DNA from: Glaciecola sp965660625
GTDB lineage: Bacteria > Pseudomonadota > Gammaproteobacteria > Enterobacterales > Alteromonadaceae
DNA length: 64,000 bases
Direction: 5' to 3'
NCBI GenBank assembly: GCA_965660625.1
Contig: CBFIAR010000008.1
Span: 20,096 to 84,095, forward strand
Part shown: in pieces, positions 54,627 through 63,965 of the stretch
Layout: every line of letters starts with the position of its first letter
Numbering within the stretch: position 1 is the stretch's first letter
Notes under the pieces: generated by a model
The model's database searches: none
Told to the model about the DNA's origin: nothing
What the model saw: the letters and a program-made list of their open reading frames with translations, nothing else
Made by a program: the position numbers and the translations under genes

Positions 54627-57554
54627 ATGAAATTCAAAGCAACGTTTGTTCTGTGTATAAGTATTGGACTGTTTTTGGCGATGGGGGCAATTCCACCAAA
54701 TGCTTTCAGCCAAGAACAGCCTGGAGCGCTTGAGGAGAATGCGGTCGACTTCACAAGCGTTGTCGACGCAAAGAATATTGCCCCTTCAATTAACCTGCAA
54801 AAGATTGCCAGTCTGCATTACACCAGCGAGGGTCTGTTACTCTCGGATGTCGTTCAATTAACGCAGTGGAAACACGGTTTTTCGTTAACTCCGATTCCAG
54901 ATGGTAAAGCGCTGTGGATTCGGTTCCAAATTGAAAATACAGGCAATACCAATATTCCTCTAATGCTAGTAGTGGGAAACACCTTTATCGATCGCGTGGA
55001 TGCTTTTCTGCTCGATGATCAAGGTCGAATTATTCAATCGATTCAACGCAACAACGTTAACCCGAATGCTATCCCAGATACGAGTACCAATAGCCTGCAT
55101 GGTTTTAGCATGCCGATTACCTCTCGCCCCGAACAATTACTGAGTTTGTATTTGCGAATACGTGACGATGGCCCCGCGATGCTGCCAGTTGAATTGTGGG
55201 ATGCAACAAGCTTTGAACAGCAAAGCAGTGTGCGGCTTATCTTACTCGGGGCCTTGAGCGGCGGTTTATCTTTGTTAGCCACCTATTTTTTGATTACTTA
55301 CATGCTCAAAAATGCCCCTGCGCGCTTTTGGTTTGCGATATTTTCGGTTGCTTCGATGACCACTTTGCTCAGCGCAGAGGGAATTCTACCGAGTTTGTTT
55401 TTACTCCCAGGCTTTGCTGCAGAGATCACAGCTATCAGTCTTACTATCTGTTTATTCGCTGCGATTAAGATTGGTAGAGATATATTTGTCCCAGTATCTC
55501 GTGTTTGGTTGCGCGCTCATTACATACTGCTACTGGTGCCTATCGTTACCTTATTTTTGTATAACGATTTCTGGCAGCTAATTTCGATACTGGGGATCAT
55601 CATTGCCTTTCTGCTTAGTAAGCTTTTTGCCACTCTCATCTATCACTCTAAAATCGATATGCGTAGCACCATTATTTACTTTTGTGGCTGGGTTACACTC
55701 GGATTAGTAGCCGTATTAGAAGTGCTATCGTTCACGCAAGGTGCAAGTCATTTAAGCTATTCAGCGGCCTTACCTTTCGCTTTTACTTGTTTTGGCATCA
55801 TGCTAATTGGTGTTGCCATTATTAGTCGTGAGCATTCATTAGTATTTCGACAAGAACAAGAACAAGCCAGCATCATCACTAATCTCGAGCACTTTGCAGA
55901 TGTGTTTACTAATACGGCTGAAGGCTTGTATGCAGCGAAGTCCGACGGCATATTGTTACGGGTAAACCCAGCATTCACCTCGCTCTTTGGTTTTCAATCT
56001 GAATCAACACTACTTAATACGTTTCACAAAGTTCAAGATCTATTTGCAGATCCGAGTCAAGCCGACTTATTATTTGGCGAATTATCATCGCAACAAACCG
56101 TTTTGGGAAGGGAGTTTAAAGGGAAAAGAGTGGATGGTAGTGAGTTCTGGTTTTCAATCTCTAGTCAACTTGTAAAAACAAAAGCCGAAGCTCAGCATTT
56201 CGGTAGCATTTTTGATATTACCGAGCGAAGAGTAAGTCAAATCAACCTGCAATACTTAAATACCCACGACCAATTAACAGGCTTACACAATCGTAGACAC
56301 TTCGTGCAGCTATTAAATGAAAAAATCACGCAAAGCAACGCAGATGCTAGCAAGTTTGCCTTATTTTACATTGACGTAGACCAATTCAAAATCATTAACG
56401 ATACCTGCGGCCACACCGCGGGAGATGTCTTCATTAGAGAACTTGCGCACGAAATTTACGAAGTATGTAACCCCCGATCAATTTTTGCCCGTCTCAGTGC
56501 AGATGAATTTGGCTTAATCATTGACTATCAAGATGACTGTATCATTCAGGAAACGACACAGAAAATCCTCGCTAAAGTTCGTACATTTGAATTTAAGTGG
56601 GATCGCCATCGTTTCAATCAGAGCGTCAGTATTGGTATAGCGAAACACAAACTAAATACCATTAGTGCGGAAGAGCTGCTGAGTTTTGCTGATACGGCTT
56701 GTATTATAGCGAAAGAAAGTGGGCGCGATAAAGTACAAGAATTCTCGAAAGAGATGGACACAAAAAATCACTATGAGCGCGAACTGCATTGGGTAAATGA
56801 GGTAAATCGAGCACTCAAAGACGATGCTTTTGAATTGTACTTCCAACATTATCGTCCACTTAATACATCTGACACCGGTGACTATTATGAAATTCTTATA
56901 CGTCTTAGAACACCAGAAGGTGAGTTAATTGCGCCCGACTTCTTTATGCCAGCAGCCCAAAGGTACAATTTAAGTAACAAAATAGACAGGTGGGTGATAG
57001 AAAGTTATTTCAATTGGCTAAACATCAACTCAGAATTCATAGATAAACTGGCTAAGTGTAATATCAATATCACAGGACCGTCATTATCTGATGAAGACTT
57101 TGTATTTTTCTTACTCAATGCATTTGAAAAATATCATATTCCACACCACAAAATATGCTTCGAAATTTCAGAAACGATGGCCATTATTAAAATGCACGAT
57201 ACCATCGAGTTCATCAAAACATTCAAAGGCTTGGGTTGCACCTTTGCGCTAGATGATTTTGGCACCGGTTTCTCCAGTTATGGTTATTTGAAAAACTTAG
57301 CGGTCGACTATGTCAAAATTGACGGTAATTTCATTCGCGATATTTTAACAGACCCAATTGACCTCGCGATGGTAATCTCCATTCGAGACGTCGCTAAGGC
57401 AATGTCCATCAAGACGATAGCAGAGTTTGTTGAATCGGATGACATTATGGTGCAACTTGGCAAAATGGGAGTAGACTTCGCACAAGGTTATTGTATTGCA
57501 GAACCTACACCTTTAATTGGGTTTGTGTCGTATAATATGGGCCCAACAGAATAA
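54627..57554 (+). CDS. 7TM-DISM, PAS, GGDEF and EAL signalling protein
   Basis: A 975-residue membrane cyclic-di-GMP protein. A signal peptide (residues 1-29) is followed by a periplasmic 7TMR-DISMED2-like domain (about 40-195) and seven membrane helices (about 203-400). A PAS domain (about 415-535) precedes the GGDEF (about 540-710) and EAL (about 720-965) domains. The GGDEF signature reads SADEF (624-628), so cyclase activity is doubtful. The EAL side keeps most catalytic features: YEILIRL with Glu755, ISET, LDDFGTGFSS, VKIDG and AEFVES. It probably acts as a phosphodiesterase controlled by the other domains; this is inference. Confidence 0.9.
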   Translation: MKFKATFVLCISIGLFLAMGAIPPNAFSQEQPGALEENAVDFTSVVDAKNIAPSINLQKIASLHYTSEGLLLSDVVQLTQWKHGFSLTPIPDGKALWIRFQIENTGNTNIPLMLVVGNTFIDRVDAFLLDDQGRIIQSIQRNNVNPNAIPDTSTNSLHGFSMPITSRPEQLLSLYLRIRDDGPAMLPVELWDATSFEQQSSVRLILLGALSGGLSLLATYFLITYMLKNAPARFWFAIFSVASMTTLLSAEGILPSLFLLPGFAAEITAISLTICLFAAIKIGRDIFVPVSRVWLRAHYILLLVPIVTLFLYNDFWQLISILGIIIAFLLSKLFATLIYHSKIDMRSTIIYFCGWVTLGLVAVLEVLSFTQGASHLSYSAALPFAFTCFGIMLIGVAIISREHSLVFRQEQEQASIITNLEHFADVFTNTAEGLYAAKSDGILLRVNPAFTSLFGFQSESTLLNTFHKVQDLFADPSQADLLFGELSSQQTVLGREFKGKRVDGSEFWFSISSQLVKTKAEAQHFGSIFDITERRVSQINLQYLNTHDQLTGLHNRRHFVQLLNEKITQSNADASKFALFYIDVDQFKIINDTCGHTAGDVFIRELAHEIYEVCNPRSIFARLSADEFGLIIDYQDDCIIQETTQKILAKVRTFEFKWDRHRFNQSVSIGIAKHKLNTISAEELLSFADTACIIAKESGRDKVQEFSKEMDTKNHYERELHWVNEVNRALKDDAFELYFQHYRPLNTSDTGDYYEILIRLRTPEGELIAPDFFMPAAQRYNLSNKIDRWVIESYFNWLNINSEFIDKLAKCNINITGPSLSDEDFVFFLLNAFEKYHIPHHKICFEISETMAIIKMHDTIEFIKTFKGLGCTFALDDFGTGFSSYGYLKNLAVDYVKIDGNFIRDILTDPIDLAMVISIRDVAKAMSIKTIAEFVESDDIMVQLGKMGVDFAQGYCIAEPTPLIGFVSYNMGPTE

Positions 57555-57619
57555 GCACTGTTGGAAAATTGAAATTCATCCCCACATATCGCTTACTTCG
57601 AGGGCAAACAGCTAGCAAT

Positions 57620-58237
57620 ATGAGTAATCCATACACTTCATTTGAATTTGTCAGTCGCGCAAAACTGCCCACTCGCTTTGGGCTGTTTGTTATTCATGGC
57701 TTTGTAGATACCGCTAACAACCAAGAACATATTGCCCTGTCATATGGTCAATGGGCTGAAGACGATGTGGTCCCTATCCGCATTCATTCTGAATGTCTAA
57801 CAGGTGACGCACTGTTTAGTATTAAGTGTGATTGTGGCTTTCAGTTAGAGAGAGCATTACAAAACATCGTTGCCAATGGTTGCGGTGTGCTGCTCTATTT
57901 GCGCCAAGAAGGTCGAGGTATCGGCTTATTGAATAAAATTAAGGCATATAGTCTGCAAGATGAAGGCTACGATACCGTTGAAGCTAACGAGCATCTTGGC
58001 TTTGATGCAGATATTCGCGATTATAGCATTTGCAAGACGATACTAGACACACTAAAAGTGAAACGCGTAGAGCTTATGACAAACAACCCTAAGAAGGTGC
58101 AGGCACTGAAAGACATGGGCATAGATGTTGTGCGACGCAAGCCAATTGACCACGGTATCACCGATGCAAATAAAGCTTACCTTAAAACCAAAACTGAAAA
58201 GTTAGGTCACACATTTAATACCGACCATTTAAAATAA
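57620..58237 (+). CDS. ribA: GTP cyclohydrolase II
   Basis: First enzyme of riboflavin synthesis. From ATG 57620 it has 205 residues (E. coli 196). The zinc ligands are in SECLTGDALFSIKCDCGFQL, the catalytic region LLYLRQEGRGIGLLNKIKAYSLQDEG is intact, and the GTP-binding LMTNNPKKVQALKDMGI is near the end. A TTG at 57569 would add 17 residues without family similarity and is disfavoured. Confidence 0.93.
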   Translation: MSNPYTSFEFVSRAKLPTRFGLFVIHGFVDTANNQEHIALSYGQWAEDDVVPIRIHSECLTGDALFSIKCDCGFQLERALQNIVANGCGVLLYLRQEGRGIGLLNKIKAYSLQDEGYDTVEANEHLGFDADIRDYSICKTILDTLKVKRVELMTNNPKKVQALKDMGIDVVRRKPIDHGITDANKAYLKTKTEKLGHTFNTDHLK

Positions 58238-58336
58238 TATTTTCTGGCTCGTGTTTTAATCAGATTCCGTTATGTTCAGTTTCAGTTAAGTTTACTTAGC
58301 GTATAACTACGGGTATCCAAGCAGGAGGATATCCTT

Positions 58337-59815
58337 ATGAATACGAATCAACACGTAACAACAAGCAGAGCAAAATTATCAGTTAGCGTTTTAAAAACAC
58401 TGGGCTACACCGCGTTGTTAACTGTATCGTTAACTATGGGTATGCATTATGCCCAAGCAACCTCATTGCAATCCAATAAAGTGTACGGTTTTCAAAAGAG
58501 TCAATCTCAAAGCGAGTATGACCAAATAGATGCTGCCTTAGCACCTATTGCTCTTTATCCTGATTCATTATTAACCCATATTTTAATTGCTTCTACCTAT
58601 CCGTTAGAAGTCATTGAAGCTGCTCGATTTATTCAGCAGCATCCAAAATTCAATCTAAATGATTATGAAAAAAATGGCCTTGACCAAGGCACTATCGAAG
58701 CCATACAAGAAGATGCTTTGGAATATGGTTGGGATGCTTCAGTCGTTGCGTTGACCGCTTTTCCCGATATTTTAAATAATATGAGCGACGATTTAGGGTG
58801 GTTAAGTGACTTAGGTGATGCTTTCAAAGATGATCAAGAACTGGTTTTAGGGCGTGTTCAAAAACTACGTGAGATGGCTTATGACCAAGGTAATTTGCAA
58901 AATGATGAGCAGCTGGAAGTGGTCGTTGAGCGCGAGCAAGACACTCGCGTCATTGTTATTCAGCCGCGCCGTCATGAGGTAGTTTACGTACCCTACTATG
59001 ATCTGGATTTTATTTACGGACCTAGCTGGCATGTAACAACGTCGTATCGCTGGTCAAGACCTTACTATGCGCGTCACTATCGTCATAACTATGTTTATTT
59101 TACACCGGGCGCATACATAGGCACTCGTTTATTATTTGGGGGGATTTTTTGGAATAAGCACTACGTTTCAATAAATCGTGATTGGTCTTATCGTAACGCC
59201 CGCAGCTATAACTATAAAAATACACACTATAAACGCGTACAGCATAAAGAATACCAGCGTTGGACGCCAGTAAAACGAGCCACTCGTCATATTGAACGTC
59301 AAAAATACGCAGGCAATAAATCAACGCATAATGCTTATAAACGCAATGCTTGGGTAACCAATAAGCAAAGCGAGTTTGCCAAGGTGCAACGCGCAGATAG
59401 CAAATTGGAAAGACCGTTTATCCGCAGTACTGCTAACACAAAGCGTCAGCTTTCAAATCCGCAAAACGGGAGGGGACAAAAGCAGCCGATGCAGAGACAG
59501 ACCGATAAATCGATTATTCGGCAGCCTAAGCCAATTGAAAAGAGCGAAATTCAGCGCAAGGACAGAAGCCTAAATCCGGTCAATACCAATAAAAAAGAAA
59601 GGAACACCGTATTGAAACAGGAACGGTTTGAGCGCAAAGAGCGCCAAGATAGACCAGAACGAAAAGCATTGCAGTCTCAACGAGAGGTTTCACCACCTCA
59701 ACGGAAGCTATTATCTGAGTCAAATCGTAAAATTACCAAACCACAGCGGGAGGTATCGAGAACGCAGCCTCAAAAAATACAGAGAACGAAAACGATACAG
59801 CACTCTAAAGAATAG
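58337..59815 (+). CDS. DUF3300 exported protein
   Basis: 492 residues. A long signal sequence (about 1-42, ending YAQATS) is followed by a DUF3300 domain (about 60-240: YDQIDAALAPIALYPDSLLTHILIASTYPLEVIEAARF). The rest is a highly basic low-complexity region rich in Arg, Lys and Gln (to residue 492), probably disordered. The family is periplasmic or outer-membrane associated, function unknown. The basic tail could bind nucleic acid or LPS, which is speculation. An AGGAGGAT ribosome site is strong. Confidence 0.9.
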   Translation: MNTNQHVTTSRAKLSVSVLKTLGYTALLTVSLTMGMHYAQATSLQSNKVYGFQKSQSQSEYDQIDAALAPIALYPDSLLTHILIASTYPLEVIEAARFIQQHPKFNLNDYEKNGLDQGTIEAIQEDALEYGWDASVVALTAFPDILNNMSDDLGWLSDLGDAFKDDQELVLGRVQKLREMAYDQGNLQNDEQLEVVVEREQDTRVIVIQPRRHEVVYVPYYDLDFIYGPSWHVTTSYRWSRPYYARHYRHNYVYFTPGAYIGTRLLFGGIFWNKHYVSINRDWSYRNARSYNYKNTHYKRVQHKEYQRWTPVKRATRHIERQKYAGNKSTHNAYKRNAWVTNKQSEFAKVQRADSKLERPFIRSTANTKRQLSNPQNGRGQKQPMQRQTDKSIIRQPKPIEKSEIQRKDRSLNPVNTNKKERNTVLKQERFERKERQDRPERKALQSQREVSPPQRKLLSESNRKITKPQREVSRTQPQKIQRTKTIQHSKE

Positions 59816-59874
59816 TGTTAAAAATCAACAGCGTGAAAATGCAGCCGTTTTGTGGCAACAAGTTTAAGTGACTT

Positions 59875-59893
59875 ACGGTAAGGCTGTTACCGT
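59875..59893. terminator. Possible convergent terminator, DUF3300 / DUF2855
   Basis: ACGGTAA-GGCTG-TTACCGT is a 7-bp hairpin at the junction of the two converging genes, touching the DUF2855 stop codon. It lacks a T tract. Confidence 0.4.
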
Positions 59894-61002
59894 TAAGGCA
59901 TGCTAATTATGAGGCCAGCTTCAGGGGGGATTCTTCCCTCGCAAACATCGGGATAAATATCAGCCATCCCCTGCAAGCCCTCAATACCTGTCATTTTCAA
60001 CCATTCACGACTTTTTGCAAACGAGTGCGCGAGGTATTTCCCGCTTTTCTGCTCGAAGCCTTCCATTGTGCACTCTTTAATGCACTTTTGAAGCTGCGAT
60101 GGTGCAAAGAAAAACTCGCTTCGAGCTTTAATGAAATCTGGGCCTGTTTTCATTTTTGTCCAATGTGTTACGCCCACATTCGAGCAAAACTGCATGTTAT
60201 CACCTAAATGTTTATGCAAATCGTTAAGCACTTGGCCATTTCCCGACATATCAACAATAAGCGTTGGTTTAGTAGCATCTATTTGTGCTATTTGTTCATA
60301 CGAAAGCGTTGTGTCATAAACCCCCAAGCTTTCCACCATCGCCATATTACGCGCTGATGTTAAAGCAACTAGAGATGGCGCATTCACATCATTTTTTACG
60401 CCATACGCTAATCCAGTACTGGTTTTACTAGAAGCACTTATCATCACCAGTTGGCTGGCACCAAACCAATTGTTATTTTGAAAATAGTCATACAGAGCAA
60501 ACGAAGTAATATGCAGCGGATATAGCAACATGCGATGATCTTCATGGTTTTTCATGTAGCCTGGTTCAGATTCTACTTTACGATAAATATTATAACCGAC
60601 TGGCAGCGCGGTCCGATGTTCAGAACCATCAATCCATGAGGTAGCGCTGATTTTAGTTGGGTGCATTAATAAGTGAGTCGCCGGCGGAAAGTAACCAAAC
60701 AAGCGCTCCCCTATAGGCACGTCGGCATTGTTCGATTTTATAACGTCGGCAAAACCCCAGACAGGTAACACGCCCCAAGCAGAGCGATCGTCGCTTACAT
60801 TTGCCGTGTCAGCATGAGGCGGAAAAAACTGCCAATACCCTATCTGCTCAGCAACGACTGCATAGGTAATGTTGTTAGCGGTGAGCGCAAATTTATCCAC
60901 TTTCACGAGTACCTGACCTTCTAACAATGTGTGGCTTGAAAGGTCATTGTTCACAATTCTGCAGTCCACATAGTTACTTTTACTGACTTGAAATTCACTC
61001 AT
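59893..61002 (-). CDS. DUF2855 family protein
   Basis: 369 residues of an uncharacterised family that resembles medium-chain dehydrogenases. The N-terminal GQVLVKVDKFALTANNITYAVV is like the catalytic-domain start of alcohol dehydrogenases. VMISASSKTSTGLAYGVK is a degenerate nucleotide-binding segment, and TLIVDMSGNGQVL follows. No zinc-ligand pattern is visible, so it may be a zinc-free reductase. It lies 39 bp downstream of moaD on the same strand, so it is probably cotranscribed with moaC and moaD. Confidence 0.88.
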   Translation of the reverse strand: MSEFQVSKSNYVDCRIVNNDLSSHTLLEGQVLVKVDKFALTANNITYAVVAEQIGYWQFFPPHADTANVSDDRSAWGVLPVWGFADVIKSNNADVPIGERLFGYFPPATHLLMHPTKISATSWIDGSEHRTALPVGYNIYRKVESEPGYMKNHEDHRMLLYPLHITSFALYDYFQNNNWFGASQLVMISASSKTSTGLAYGVKNDVNAPSLVALTSARNMAMVESLGVYDTTLSYEQIAQIDATKPTLIVDMSGNGQVLNDLHKHLGDNMQFCSNVGVTHWTKMKTGPDFIKARSEFFFAPSQLQKCIKECTMEGFEQKSGKYLAHSFAKSREWLKMTGIEGLQGMADIYPDVCEGRIPPEAGLIISMP

Positions 61003-61041
61003 GCTGTTTATCCTTGTTGTATTGCAGCTAGCACATTGCTA

Positions 61042-61290
61042 TTAGCCGCCAGTGACCGGTGGAAAAAAAGCAATTTCATCACCGTCATGCACCGGCGATG
61101 TCTCGCTTGTTAAGGTTTGATTTACCGCAATCAACACATCTTGTTCTGCGAGTAAATTCCATGGCTCTCCGCGAGCAACGAGCTTTTGTTTAATATCAAA
61201 GACGGTTTTTTCATTAGTAAACTCGTAATCCAAGGTATCGATACCTAAGCGTTCACGCAAAAAAGCAAAAAATCGTATATGAATCATCAT
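61042..61290 (-). CDS. moaD: Molybdopterin synthase sulfur-carrier subunit
   Basis: An 82-residue ubiquitin-like protein that carries the thiocarboxylate sulfur for molybdopterin. The conserved C-terminal FFPPVTGG with its terminal Gly-Gly is present. It overlaps moaC by 4 bp. The catalytic partner MoaE is not encoded next to it. Confidence 0.95.
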   Translation of the reverse strand: MMIHIRFFAFLRERLGIDTLDYEFTNEKTVFDIKQKLVARGEPWNLLAEQDVLIAVNQTLTSETSPVHDGDEIAFFPPVTGG

Positions 61291-61787
61291 TCAGCTCGCT
61301 GCCAATCACCCATTTTACCGCCTTCTTTTGATAGCACTTTTATGCCCCCTATTATCATATTGGGATCGGCAGCTTTACACATATCAAAAATCGTTAATGC
61401 CGCTACAGAAACCCCCGTTAAAGCTTCCATTTCTACTCCTGTGCTACCTATTAGCTTGCACTCGCAGCGAATATTAACTCTCGACTGTAACTCGTCAATA
61501 TCAAATTCCACGGCAACTTTTGACAACATGAGTGGATGACATAATGGAATAAGTGACGGACATTGTTTTGCGCCCTGAATAGCTGCAATCCTAGCGGTAG
61601 CGAGAACATCACCTTTGGCTGCGCTATTGCGCTTAATGAGCACAAGCGTTGTGGGTGCCATTGATACAAAGCCTATTGCCACCGCTCGTCTTGTACTCGG
61701 TGTCTTGCCACTAACGTCGACCATACTCGCTTGCCCACTTTGATCAACGTGAGTTAATTTACCTTCGCTTATTAATTTGTTATCCAT
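61287..61787 (-). CDS. moaC: Cyclic pyranopterin monophosphate synthase
   Basis: Second step of molybdenum cofactor synthesis. The 166-residue protein has VDVSGK, KGDVLATARIAAIQGAKQ, IPLCHPLMLSKV, TGVEMEALTGVSVAALTIFDMCKA and the C-terminal LSKEGGKMGDW, all typical of MoaC with its active-site Lys residues. It is first of the moaC-moaD-DUF2855 run. The upstream spacer (about 150 bp) shows no recognisable molybdenum-cofactor riboswitch. Confidence 0.96.
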   Translation of the reverse strand: MDNKLISEGKLTHVDQSGQASMVDVSGKTPSTRRAVAIGFVSMAPTTLVLIKRNSAAKGDVLATARIAAIQGAKQCPSLIPLCHPLMLSKVAVEFDIDELQSRVNIRCECKLIGSTGVEMEALTGVSVAALTIFDMCKAADPNMIIGGIKVLSKEGGKMGDWQRAE

Positions 61788-61936
61788 ACTACCCCTATTA
61801 GCATACTATGTTGTTATCACAGCAGCTTGTAAGTAACTCATTCTATTTGCACCTCAGCTTTCTTTTAGGCTGATTTTTATTTAACTCTTGGCTTTCAAGC
61901 TACTCGCCAATGGGCACTAAACACGTTGCTTCGCCG

Positions 61937-62950
61937 TTACTGAATCGCACTATACAAAAATGCCGCGCTGTGCATCGGGGAGCCATTTTGTTTTTGTTCA
62001 GCCTCTTTGACCAAGTTCACAATACGCTGGTTTACCGGCGCCGTTATGCCGTATTGTTTGGCAAGGTTAACAATTTCGCCATTCAAAAAATCAATTTCTG
62101 TTTTACGATTTAATACAAAATCCTCATACATCGAAGAACGAGCTTTGGGGTCTATTTTAAGCGTAGCACTCGCGACACGTTTAAATAAGAAATCAGGCAA
62201 CGCTAAAACATAAGGCATCAAACTAGGTACAACCTTTCCGGTTCTGGCTGGTTTAATGCCCGCTTCTTTCAATACCATTAATGCTTCTGCAATCACTTTT
62301 GTCATTACTAAGCGATACCTACGATTATTCATTTGCTCTAATAAAGGCACTCCAGACAGCGCATTCACTGAGTTGTTGAGATTCATAATCAACTTTCCCC
62401 ACTGTACCCCTTGAATATCATCATGCAGTGTTAAAGGTAAGTTCGCTTGTTTAAACGCCTTGACAAGATCAAGATATTCCCCCACTTTCGCCTCAATCGC
62501 CAAGTTCCCCTCAGTGCCGCAATGAAATTGACCTTGCCCGTTATTAAGCACATTGAAAGGAATCATCCCGTTGATTATCTTATGCTCCGGCAGAACAGTC
62601 TTCAACACATCTCTATTTTTAGTGCCGTTTTGAAAGCTAACAATCACAGCTGAAGGCTTAGCATAGGCAAGAATAGATGCTGCTGTGGATTCGGTGTCAC
62701 CGCTTTTCACCGTAAGTAAAATATAATCTGCGTTAGCGATACTATCCATCGAAACGGAGAACTGTCGCGGCTCAATCGTCAGAGTCTCATCTCGTCCCTT
62801 CCAGTCTGTTGCATTTAAGCCATAGTCAGTCAGTTGCTTTTGAATGCGCTCTCTGCCGATCAAAATGACATCAATATCATTCGCTATCAGACATCCCCCC
62901 AGGTAACAGCCAACGCTACCCGCACCCACTATTGCAATCTTTTGCAGCAT
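61937..62950 (-). CDS. 2-dehydropantoate 2-reductase family protein
   Basis: A 337-residue NADP-dependent reductase of the PanE/ApbA family; PanE makes pantoate for coenzyme A. The Rossmann motif GAGSVGCYLGGCL (residues 8-20) lies at the N-terminus. The catalytic Lys is probably in WGKLIMNLNNSVNALSG, and MYEDFVLNRKTEIDFLNGEIV is in the substrate helix. It is longer than E. coli PanE (303 aa), and several paralogues in bacteria act on other ketoacids, so the exact role is open. Confidence 0.85.
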   Translation of the reverse strand: MLQKIAIVGAGSVGCYLGGCLIANDIDVILIGRERIQKQLTDYGLNATDWKGRDETLTIEPRQFSVSMDSIANADYILLTVKSGDTESTAASILAYAKPSAVIVSFQNGTKNRDVLKTVLPEHKIINGMIPFNVLNNGQGQFHCGTEGNLAIEAKVGEYLDLVKAFKQANLPLTLHDDIQGVQWGKLIMNLNNSVNALSGVPLLEQMNNRRYRLVMTKVIAEALMVLKEAGIKPARTGKVVPSLMPYVLALPDFLFKRVASATLKIDPKARSSMYEDFVLNRKTEIDFLNGEIVNLAKQYGITAPVNQRIVNLVKEAEQKQNGSPMHSAAFLYSAIQ

Positions 62951-63098
62951 GCTTTTTTACCTTTTTCTAGCTAAACCAATACGACGCCTTTTAATCGTAA
63001 CAAATTGAACTACATAAAAATGAAGATAATATCTAACGTTTCTCGTTCAGAATTGCAATGAACTGCGCACCGATTTAGAGCACATTATTTTGATGTTT

Positions 63099-63965
63099 TT
63101 AGTGAGCAAACTTGTCAGCAAATATCTTTGCAAAAAATTCAGGAGAAGAATTATCCATATTAAAGTACAAACTCGGTTCGATTAGCTCTACCTCAATGAT
63201 CATGAGTTCACCGTTAAGCGACACAATATCAACTCTGGCATATAAGGCTTCTTCGGGTAAGGCATTTATCGTTTGTTCGCCAAGAGCAAACATGGCCGCA
63301 CTCGGCTCGATGCTTGTCAACTGACCACCATGCTCTTCTTGTACTCTGAAATCGCCTTTAGCAGGTTGCTTACAAATAGCGTGGCTATATTGCGAATCAA
63401 AATAGAAAAGTGAATACTCGCCTTCTTCCACAATACTCGTTAAGAATGGCTGGATCATCGCGGAACGGTCTTTAAAATCGGCTTTCAATGAAGATATATT
63501 TGCTGCGACAGAGGCCGGTGTAAGGCGATAGGTAAAATCGGCATTTGCGCTGATATAAGGCTTAATCACTATTTCGTCACAAGCAAATTGCTCAAATGCC
63601 ACCGCAAAATCCTGCTCCTGCAATGTCTCAAGCCAAAGCGTTGGTATTATCGGAACACCTTTATCTTCTAGTTCCTTCAAATAACACTTTGAAATATTCC
63701 ACTTAATCAGCGATAAGGAATTACACAACACAGCAGTTGAATTCTCAATGCTTTGTAAACATACAAGAAAATCATCGCAATGTGCCTGATAGTCCCAAGT
63801 ACTGCGCACCACTACTGCGTCATATTGGTTCCAATCGTGATTTTTTGCGTGCCAAGAAACTTCTGTGGAGTCCCACCCCCACTTTTTCAGCGGAGCCTCT
63901 AACAAACGATCGTAAACGAAAAAATCCTCTAATTTATCCGTTGTTAGAATTGCAACTTTGCGCAT
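63099..63965 (-). CDS. ATP-grasp domain protein
   Basis: A 288-residue ATP-grasp ligase-like protein. The N-terminal pre-ATP-grasp domain has VVVRSTWDYQ, a motif of the family that includes the cycloserine enzyme DcsG and RimK-like proteins. The central domain has EIVIKPYISAN (ATP-binding Lys), MIQPFLTSIVEEGEYSLFYF, and the metal ligands in ARVDIVSLNGELMIIEVELIEPSLYF near the end. It probably joins a carboxylate to an amine or thiol; the substrate is unknown. Confidence 0.85.
   Translation of the reverse strand: MRKVAILTTDKLEDFFVYDRLLEAPLKKWGWDSTEVSWHAKNHDWNQYDAVVVRSTWDYQAHCDDFLVCLQSIENSTAVLCNSLSLIKWNISKCYLKELEDKGVPIIPTLWLETLQEQDFAVAFEQFACDEIVIKPYISANADFTYRLTPASVAANISSLKADFKDRSAMIQPFLTSIVEEGEYSLFYFDSQYSHAICKQPAKGDFRVQEEHGGQLTSIEPSAAMFALGEQTINALPEEALYARVDIVSLNGELMIIEVELIEPSLYFNMDNSSPEFFAKIFADKFAH

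Noticed and set aside
61788..61936. Molybdenum-cofactor riboswitch upstream of moaC
   Set aside because: The spacer is short and shows only a weak 5-bp hairpin; no riboswitch-like architecture.
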